A DNA stretch of 64,000 nt, taken from NCBI GenBank assembly GCA_020632925.1, contig JACKER010000024.1, positions 51,000-114,999 of the forward strand. Direction: 5' to 3'. Under the pieces are notes generated by a model, which did no database searches, had not been told where the DNA came from, and was given only the letters and a program-made list of their open reading frames with translations. Below, piece after piece: positions 58,063-64,000 of this stretch. The DNA is from Alphaproteobacteria bacterium (GTDB lineage Bacteria; Myxococcota_A; UBA796; GCA-2862545). Position 1 is the first letter of the stretch, and each line of letters starts with the position of its first letter. Both the position numbers and the translations under genes were made by a program.

Positions 58063-61000
58063 TCAGAAGGTCGTGAGGCGGACGTCGCTCGTGCGGCACC
58101 CGTCCAGTTCCATGGCCTGCATCGGCACGGTCCGTCCCGCGGCGCCCCCAGGGACCGACCCGGCGATGATCGCTTCGCCACCGCCATCGGCGACCGCAGT
58201 CCCCACCACGACGGCCGGCGCACCGATGGCCGAGCTCAGGCCGGGGCAGCCCGGCAGCGACGTCGGGCCCGTGAGCGCGCCCGCCACCAGGGTGACCGTC
58301 GAGCCCGGGGTCACGCCCATCACGGTCCAGCTGTTCGGTCCCGGTGCCTGGCCCGGCGAAGGTTCCGACAGCGTGAGCGCCGGGAGGTCGTCGCCGCCGT
58401 CGGCCGGATCCGTCAGCGCCCGGACCTCGTCCCCGTCGCTGGTGCCGCCGTGATCGGTGTCGGTGAGGTCGGGGTCGGTGCCGGTGATGCACACCTCCGT
58501 GGCCTCCGTGAGCCCATCCCGATCGTGGTCTCCGAGAGTGTTGGTGAACAGGTGGACGCCGATGCCCAGGACGGCGATGTCGAGGTCTCCGTCACCGTCC
58601 CAGTCGGCGATCACCATCTCGTTGTCGTTGATGCTGTAGATGCCGTAGGAGAACGAAGGGGAGACCTGGTGTTCCTCGATGAGCAGGCCGCCCTCGGCCT
58701 CCACCCAGTACGGACCGCCACTCGACCCCACCAGGTCCTCGTCGCCGTCGCCGTCCATGTCGGCGGCCCAGGTCGGCACCACTGCCTGCGCGACCGGCGG
58801 CCCGAGGCCAGCGATTCCGACACCGGCAGGCGCGAGGTTCTCGTAGGTGTAGCTCCTCAGGTCGATCGACGCGATGACATCTCGATCGCCGTCCCCGTCG
58901 AGGTCGGCCAGGGAGGCCGTGCCACCGTCCAGCAGCCGCGTCGGGGGACCGAAGACCCCACCACCCAGGTTCGGATAGGCATCGGTGGCGGTGGGGTAGG
59001 CGGACACCACCAGATCGAGGTCACCGTCGTGCTCGAGATCGAACGGTTGGATGTGGCTGATGTTCACGCCGGTGGCGACCGTGGTGTGAGGCGCGAACGA
59101 GCCGTTGCCGAGGTTGCGGTAGGTCAGCAGCGAGCCGTTCTGGAGCGTGGAGGCAGCGAGGTCGCTCCGACCGTCACCGTCGAGATCTGCGGCGGCCACC
59201 GTCCTCATCCGGGTGTTCGCCTCCACCGTCCGGGCCGGAGCGAAGGCCCCGCCCAGGTTCTCGAACCACACCAGGTCGAGGCCGGCCGCCACGAGGTCGA
59301 GATCCCCGTCACCGTCCACGTCCAACGGGACCACCTCGTCGACGAGCATCGTCGCGATCGGGTGGACCGGCCCGAACACCCCCGCGGTCGAGACCTCGAT
59401 CCACACGAGCTCTGACGTGTCCCAGGCCACGAGGTCATGGGCGCCGCCCGTGTGGTCGACATCCATGGGGACACCTTCGAGCGGGAAGAAGCCGGCGAGC
59501 TCGTCGGTGCGCATCGGCCAGGCATCACAGACGGACTCGTCCTCGCTCGGCGAGGTGGAGGTCACCAGGACCTCTGCGCCGTCCGGCACGCCGTCGCCAT
59601 CGGAGTCGGACAGCAGCGGGCTCGTGTCGAGGACGTCGATCTCCTCCCCGTCGGACAGTCCGTCGCCGTCGGTGTCGGGCAGGCTGGGGTCCGTGCCCAG
59701 CGAGACCTCGGCGGCGTCGGAGAGCCCGTCACCGTCCGTGTCGGCGTCGGGCGAGAGGGGGTCGGTGCCGTACCGGCTCACCTCCTCCCCGTCGGTGCGG
59801 CCGTCGCCATCGGTGTCCGGCACCAGCGGGAGCGTGCCCAGGGAGACCTCGTCCCCGTCCCGCAGACGATCGCCGTCGCTGTCCGGGAGCGTGGGGTCGG
59901 TCCCGAACACCACCTCCAGCGCGTCGGACAGTCCGTCGCGGTCGGTGTCGCCGTTGCGTGGGTCGGTCCGGAGCGAGAGGACCTCGTCCCCGTCGGACAG
60001 TCCGTCGCCATCGCTGTCCGCCGCCGCCGGATCGGTGCCCAGGATGAGCGCTTCGAGGTCGTCGGCGAGGCCGTCCAGGTCGGTGTCGGGCCCCGACGCA
60101 GGCTCGTCGCCGGCGTCCAGCGGATCGGTCAGTGCGAGGAGCTCCTCACCGTCTCCAACGCCGCCACCGTCGGCGTCGTAGGCCCCCTCGTCCGTCCCCG
60201 TCAGGCACCGCTCGACGTCCGTGCGCAGTCCGTCGCGGTCGCGGTCGTCCAGCGCGGACGTGAGGGCCAGCAGGCTCCCGGTCACCACCTCGTCGACGCC
60301 GTCTCCATCGAGATCGCCGACCTCCAGCGCCGAGCCTGCGGCATCGAACGCCCGCCGAGCAGGGCCGAACGCGCCGGGCCCGGTCCGTTCCTGGTAGAAG
60401 GCGACCGCTCCGGAGAACACCAGGTCCAGGTCGCCGTCGCCGTCCAGGTCCGCCGCCTCGCCGGAGGGCGTGCCGCTCAACCCCGCCAGCGTCCCGGCGA
60501 AGGCGAAGGTCCCGCCGTTGTTGCGGAACCACCGGGCTGTGGGTGTTCCGGTCGCCAGCAGATCGGGGTCGCCATCGGCGTCCAGGTCGACAGCATCCAG
60601 GTCGTAGACGTAGGGACCTGCGGATCCGGCGATGTTGCGCGCGCGCCCGAGGTTCCCGCCGCCCAGGTTCTCGTACCAGGTCAGACCGCTGGTGCGGTAG
60701 CTCGCGACGATGTCCGGATCCCCGTCCCCGTCGACGTCGGCCACGTCCACGCTGCGGTCGTAGGCGTCCGTCCACCGGAAGTCGCTCCACACGGGTCCGA
60801 CGAACGTGCGGTCCCCCGAATTGCGATACAACGCGAGCGAGCCGTTCTCGCCCGCCTCCAGGACGTCGGGGTCGCCGTCGCCGTCGAGGTCCACCGTGAC
60901 GATGCGACGGGCGCTCCCGCTGAGATCGCGCCCGATCGTGGGGCCGAGGCGGAACTGCCGCTGCCCGACGTTCTCGAGCCACCCCAGGATGCCGAACCGG

Positions 61001-61419
61001 AGACCGTAGACCACGTCCAGATCTCCGTCCTGATCGAGGTCTTCCAGCCGAACGGCCGTGATCCCGCTGGCGAGGAGCTCGTGGGTGACCATGCCGTCGG
61101 TGCGGCGCTCGAGCCACACCAGGTGGTCCAGATCGCCCGCTACGATGTCCAGGTCCCCGTCCCCGTCGAGGTCGCCCAGCTGCACGGCGTCGGTTCGCGC
61201 CCACGTCGCCAGGGTGACCGACGAGAACGACGGGCAGCCCACGAGGTCGTCGATCCTCGGACTCGTGCCGAGCAACAGCGCCTCGGCCCCGTCCCCCACG
61301 CCGTCGCCGTCGGTGTCGAAGACCAGCGGGTCCGTGCCGCGCGCCTGCTCGGCGGCGTCGGGGAGTCCGTCCCTGTCGGTGTCGACGGCCCAGGCGGAAA
61401 GAGACATCCAGAACACCAC
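58063..61419 (-). CDS. Secreted FG-GAP/VCBS and thrombospondin type-3 repeat protein
   Basis: This 1118-residue protein has a short signal (MVFWMSLSAWA) and immediately a calcium-binding VDTDRDGLPDAAEQ. Two blocks of FG-GAP/VCBS-like repeats (DLDGDGDLDIVAGD, DVDGDGDPDIVASY and so on) flank a central run of about eight thrombospondin type-3 units (DSDGDGLSDGDEV type, residues about 440-640). They probably form calcium-stabilised propellers and a rod for cell-surface or matrix binding. AGGGGG stands before the GTG start. There is no MYXO-CTERM tail; the C-terminus ends SDVRLTTF. The alpha/beta hydrolase gene is three bases downstream. Confidence 0.9.
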   Translation of the reverse strand: MVFWMSLSAWAVDTDRDGLPDAAEQARGTDPLVFDTDGDGVGDGAEALLLGTSPRIDDLVGCPSFSSVTLATWARTDAVQLGDLDGDGDLDIVAGDLDHLVWLERRTDGMVTHELLASGITAVRLEDLDQDGDLDVVYGLRFGILGWLENVGQRQFRLGPTIGRDLSGSARRIVTVDLDGDGDPDVLEAGENGSLALYRNSGDRTFVGPVWSDFRWTDAYDRSVDVADVDGDGDPDIVASYRTSGLTWYENLGGGNLGRARNIAGSAGPYVYDLDAVDLDADGDPDLLATGTPTARWFRNNGGTFAFAGTLAGLSGTPSGEAADLDGDGDLDLVFSGAVAFYQERTGPGAFGPARRAFDAAGSALEVGDLDGDGVDEVVTGSLLALTSALDDRDRDGLRTDVERCLTGTDEGAYDADGGGVGDGEELLALTDPLDAGDEPASGPDTDLDGLADDLEALILGTDPAAADSDGDGLSDGDEVLSLRTDPRNGDTDRDGLSDALEVVFGTDPTLPDSDGDRLRDGDEVSLGTLPLVPDTDGDGRTDGEEVSRYGTDPLSPDADTDGDGLSDAAEVSLGTDPSLPDTDGDGLSDGEEIDVLDTSPLLSDSDGDGVPDGAEVLVTSTSPSEDESVCDAWPMRTDELAGFFPLEGVPMDVDHTGGAHDLVAWDTSELVWIEVSTAGVFGPVHPIATMLVDEVVPLDVDGDGDLDLVAAGLDLVWFENLGGAFAPARTVEANTRMRTVAAADLDGDGRSDLAASTLQNGSLLTYRNLGNGSFAPHTTVATGVNISHIQPFDLEHDGDLDLVVSAYPTATDAYPNLGGGVFGPPTRLLDGGTASLADLDGDGDRDVIASIDLRSYTYENLAPAGVGIAGLGPPVAQAVVPTWAADMDGDGDEDLVGSSGGPYWVEAEGGLLIEEHQVSPSFSYGIYSINDNEMVIADWDGDGDLDIAVLGIGVHLFTNTLGDHDRDGLTEATEVCITGTDPDLTDTDHGGTSDGDEVRALTDPADGGDDLPALTLSEPSPGQAPGPNSWTVMGVTPGSTVTLVAGALTGPTSLPGCPGLSSAIGAPAVVVGTAVADGGGEAIIAGSVPGGAAGRTVPMQAMELDGCRTSDVRLTTF

Positions 61420-61489
61420 AACCCCCTCGACAGAAATCCAACCATACCCCCCCGTCTGGGCGCCGTGTCAGTCGGTTAGACGAGCGGCC

Positions 61490-63352
61490 ATGATCAGGCT
61501 GGACGACGTGTCGCTCACGCTCTCGGGCGACACCATCGTGGAAGGTGCGAGCTTCCACCTGCACCCCGGAGACCACGTGGGGCTCGTGGGCCGCAACGGC
61601 TCCGGGAAGACCACGCTCCTGCGCGCGATGGTGGGCGAGCTCGGCGCGGACGGCGGGCGCATCGTCGTGCGCTCCGGGGCCCGCGTGGGTTGGCTTCCGC
61701 AGCAGGCGGTCAGCGGCTCGACGCGGACGGTCTGGGAGGAGGCGCGCTCGGGGATGACCCGGTTGCTCGCGCTGAAGGCCGAGCTCGACGCCGCCGAGGC
61801 CCGCGCCGGAGACCCCGGTGGGCCCGAGCGGCTCGCGCGCGCGACCGACGCCTTCCGCCTCGCCGGGGGCTACGCCGCGGACGAGAAGGTGGGCGAGGTG
61901 CTCCACGGGCTGGGCTTCCTGCCGGAGATGTGGCACCGGACCTGCGACACGTTCAGCGGCGGCTGGCAGATGCGCATCGCGCTCGCGCGGCTGCTGCTCT
62001 CCGACCCCGACGTCGCCTTGTTCGACGAGCCCACCAACCACCTCGACCTCGAGGCGCGCACCTGGCTCGCGAACCACCTCGCGGCCGCTCCGTACGCGTT
62101 CGTCGTCGTCAGCCACGACCGCTGGCTGCTCGACCGCTGCGTCAGCCGGGTCGCCGAGGTCCGCAACCGCAAGGTCCACGAGTACACCGGGAACTTCGCC
62201 TCCTTCCTGGCCCAGCGCGAGCTGCGGGACGAGCAGGCGGCCACGGCCTACGGACGCCAGCAGTCCGAGATCGCGCGGCTCGAGCGGTTCGTGGAGCGCT
62301 TCGGCGCCAAGGCGACCAAGGCGGCCCAGGCACGGTCGCGGCAGAAGGCGCTCGACAAGATGGAGCGGGTGGACGCGCCCGAGAAGCAGCGCAAGGCGGC
62401 GCGGCTGAAGCTCCCCGAGGCGCCGCCCGGCGCGCTGCAGGCGGTGCAGCTCGTGAACGCGACGGTGGGCTGGTCCGAGGACGCTCCGGTGCTCTCGGGG
62501 GTCGACCTGTCGCTCGACCGCGGCATGCGGCTCGTGCTGCTCGGCCCCAACGGGTGCGGGAAGTCCACGATCCTCCGCGCGCTCGCGGGCGACCCCGTGC
62601 TGCTCGCGGGGAGGCGACGGCTCGGCGACCGCGTGCGCATCGGCGTCTTCCACCAGGATCTCGCCCAGGAGCTGCCCCCGGACCCGTCGCCGCTCGACCT
62701 GCTCGCGCAGGAGAACCCGCTCGTGCCGCCGGAGCGCGTGCGCAGCGTGCTCGGGGCGCTCGGGCTCCCCGGGGACATGGCGCTGCGGCCGATCGGCGTG
62801 CTCTCGGGCGGCGAGAAGGCCCGCGTGGCGCTCGCCTCTCTCGTGCTGCGCCCGTGCAACGTGCTGATGCTCGACGAGCCCACGAACCACCTCGACGCCG
62901 AGACGGTCGACGTGCTGGTGGAGGCGCTGCAGGACTACGAGGGCGCCGTGCTGCTCGTGACCCACGACCGGTTCGTGGTGGAGCGGGTCGCGACGCACGT
63001 GGGGCGCATCGCGGACGGGAAGCTGACGCTGCGCGAGGGCGTGCGGCCCGAGGACTTCGAGCGCCCCAAGCCCGAGAAGGTCGGCGCCGCCGAAGTGTCC
63101 GCGGAGGCCGTCGACCACCAGGAGCGCAAGCGGCGCCAGCGGGAGGCCGAGCGCGCCCGTCGGCGGCTCCAGCAGGTGCAGGACGAGATCCCGAAGGCGG
63201 AGGCGAAGCTCGCGGAGCTCGACGACGCGCTGATCGCGGCCGCCACGGACCACGCGAAGGTCACCGACCTCGCACGCCAGCGCGAGCAGGTCCAGTCCAC
63301 GGTCGACGGGCTGTACGCCGAGTGGGAGGCGTTGGAGGAGGCGGTCGGATAG
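61490..63352 (+). CDS. ABC-F family ATPase
   Basis: This 620-residue protein has two ATPase domains and no membrane helices. Domain 1 has GRNGSGKTT, FSGGWQMRIALARLL and FDEPTNHLDLE. Domain 2 has GPNGCGKST, LSGGEKARVALASLV and LDEPTNHLDAE. The linker is of the charged ABC-F type (FGAKATKAAQARSRQKALDK) and the C-terminus is a coiled coil. ABC-F proteins work on the ribosome, some in antibiotic resistance, others in rescue of stalled translation; this one resembles the Uup/YheS group. The ATG follows a TTAGAC/TAGACG hexamer by 7-8 bases, divergent from the secreted FG-GAP gene. Confidence 0.95.
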   Translation: MIRLDDVSLTLSGDTIVEGASFHLHPGDHVGLVGRNGSGKTTLLRAMVGELGADGGRIVVRSGARVGWLPQQAVSGSTRTVWEEARSGMTRLLALKAELDAAEARAGDPGGPERLARATDAFRLAGGYAADEKVGEVLHGLGFLPEMWHRTCDTFSGGWQMRIALARLLLSDPDVALFDEPTNHLDLEARTWLANHLAAAPYAFVVVSHDRWLLDRCVSRVAEVRNRKVHEYTGNFASFLAQRELRDEQAATAYGRQQSEIARLERFVERFGAKATKAAQARSRQKALDKMERVDAPEKQRKAARLKLPEAPPGALQAVQLVNATVGWSEDAPVLSGVDLSLDRGMRLVLLGPNGCGKSTILRALAGDPVLLAGRRRLGDRVRIGVFHQDLAQELPPDPSPLDLLAQENPLVPPERVRSVLGALGLPGDMALRPIGVLSGGEKARVALASLVLRPCNVLMLDEPTNHLDAETVDVLVEALQDYEGAVLLVTHDRFVVERVATHVGRIADGKLTLREGVRPEDFERPKPEKVGAAEVSAEAVDHQERKRRQREAERARRRLQQVQDEIPKAEAKLAELDDALIAAATDHAKVTDLARQREQVQSTVDGLYAEWEALEEAVG

Positions 63353-63380
63353 GACGGGAGACCACCCCTCAGGAGGTCCC

Positions 63381-64000
63381 GTGGCCGTGCGTCTCACGCA
63401 TCGCGTCGCCTGCGCTGGTTGAGCCAGCAAGCTCGGCCCGGGGGTCCTCGGGCCTGCGACGGCATCGCTTCCGCGGCAGGACGACCCGCGGCTCCTCGTC
63501 GGCTTCGATCTGGCCGACGACGCTGGGGTGGTGCGCCTCGACGCCGAGCGCGCGCTGGTCCAGACGGTGGACTTCTTCACGCCGGTGGTGGACGACCCGT
63601 ACTTGTACGGCGCGATCGCGGCGGCCAACGCGCTCTCCGACGTCTACGCGATGGGCGGCGAGCCGCTGACCGCGCTCAACATCCTGTGCTGGGACAAGGA
63701 GCTCCCCTCCGAGATCCTGCACGACATCCTGCGCGGCGGGATGGACAAGGTGAAGGAGGCCGGCGCGCTGCTCGTCGGCGGGCACTCGGTCACGGACACC
63801 GAGATCAAGTACGGCCTGTCGGTCACCGGCGTGGTCCACCCCGACCGGATCTGGAAGAACGAGGGGGCGCGCCCCGGCGACGTGCTGGTGCTCACGAAGC
63901 CCGTGGGGACCGGCATCGTGACGACGGCGATGAAGAACGACGCCTGCCCGCCGGACCTGGCCGCGCGCACGATCGAGGTGATGGCGACGCTGAACCGCGC
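63381..64000 (+). CDS. selD: Selenophosphate synthetase, selenocysteine-containing (5' part)
   Basis: The frame starts at a GTG with AGGAGGT three bases upstream and reads MAVRLTHRVACAG, then TGA (63420-63422), then ASKLGPGVLGP. This matches the SelD catalytic loop, where Cys or Sec precedes the essential Lys, so TGA is read as selenocysteine (codon 14). The downstream frame carries SelD hallmarks: TVDFFTPVVDDPYLYGAIAA, NALSDVYAMGGEPLTALNI and LLVGGHSVTD. The enzyme makes selenophosphate from selenide and ATP. The gene runs off the right edge. A SECIS-like hairpin follows the TGA. Confidence 0.92.
63435..63454 (+). promoter_or_regulatory. SECIS-like hairpin after the selD TGA
   Basis: GGCCCG (63435-63440) pairs with CGGGCC (63449-63454) around the loop GGGGTCCT. 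The loop starts 18 bases after the TGA and opens with G, which fits bacterial SECIS elements bound by SelB; the loop contains GGTC as in E. coli fdhF. Confidence 0.7.

Noticed and set aside
59520..60160. Repeat-rich DNA as a possible CRISPR or minisatellite
   Set aside because: The periodicity is explained by coding for thrombospondin type-3 units; units differ in sequence and there are no spacers.
63420..63422. TGA as a genuine stop making selD a pseudogene
   Set aside because: It sits at the exact catalytic residue, the frame is intact on both sides, and a SECIS-like stem follows at the right distance.
60146..63628. Very long minus-strand open frame across the ABC-F gene
   Set aside because: It is a shadow of the ABC-F gene and of the FG-GAP gene in another frame; composition is unnatural and no motif is present.

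Overview
The window is very G+C-rich, densely coding bacterial DNA with mostly GTG/ATG starts and many overlapping stop/start junctions. It suggests a member of the Myxococcota. The support is a C-terminal MYXO-CTERM-like sorting tail at 31734-33062, five Hanks-type Ser/Thr kinases (three fused to STAND-type ATPase and TPR modules), an FHA/AAA+ regulator, sigma-54-type promoter matches, and about a dozen lipoproteins with Asp/Thr/Gly-rich spacers behind the lipobox. I saw no tRNA, rRNA, CRISPR array or intact insertion sequence.

Layout. 2-637 is the 3' end of a protein ending in 11-residue repeats. 646-7191 (minus strand) is a class II lanthipeptide locus: precursor (6970-7191), LanM synthetase (3529-6627), C39-peptidase ABC transporter (1304-3532) and a small two-helix membrane protein (646-1212). 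Diverging from it are a kinase/TPR protein (7339-9678) and an overlapping FHA/AAA+ regulator (9663-11069). The precursor has a good -24/-12 promoter match, so these three elements look like one signalling-controlled peptide system. 11077-24650 holds envelope and secreted proteins: a beta-propeller lipoprotein, a GxGYxYP-family lipoprotein, an amidohydrolase, a 1048-aa lipoprotein, an exported-looking protein with two ClpX-type zinc fingers, and a LysR regulator divergent from an epimerase.

24637-44526 contains a kinase/ATPase/TPR protein coupled to a metallo-beta-lactamase-fold hydrolase, glutathione peroxidase, an aminotransferase, a glycosidase-like exported protein, a four-heme lipoprotein, an Ig-like lipoprotein, a hemerythrin, a queuosine-precursor-type transporter, a sulfatase and a transglutaminase-like protein. 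The 195-base gap 28845-29039 looks like a small-RNA locus behind a sigma-54-type promoter. 44520-56161 carries two paralogous kinase-STAND-TPR proteins, a third membrane-anchored kinase and lipoprotein signal peptidase LspA, all on the minus strand. 57010-61419 has an alpha/beta hydrolase and a large FG-GAP/thrombospondin-type-3 secreted protein. 61490-63352 is an ABC-F ATPase.

The right edge (63381 onward) is selD with an in-frame TGA at the catalytic position and a SECIS-like hairpin just after it, so SelD is itself a selenoprotein. A standard ORF caller would miss its start.
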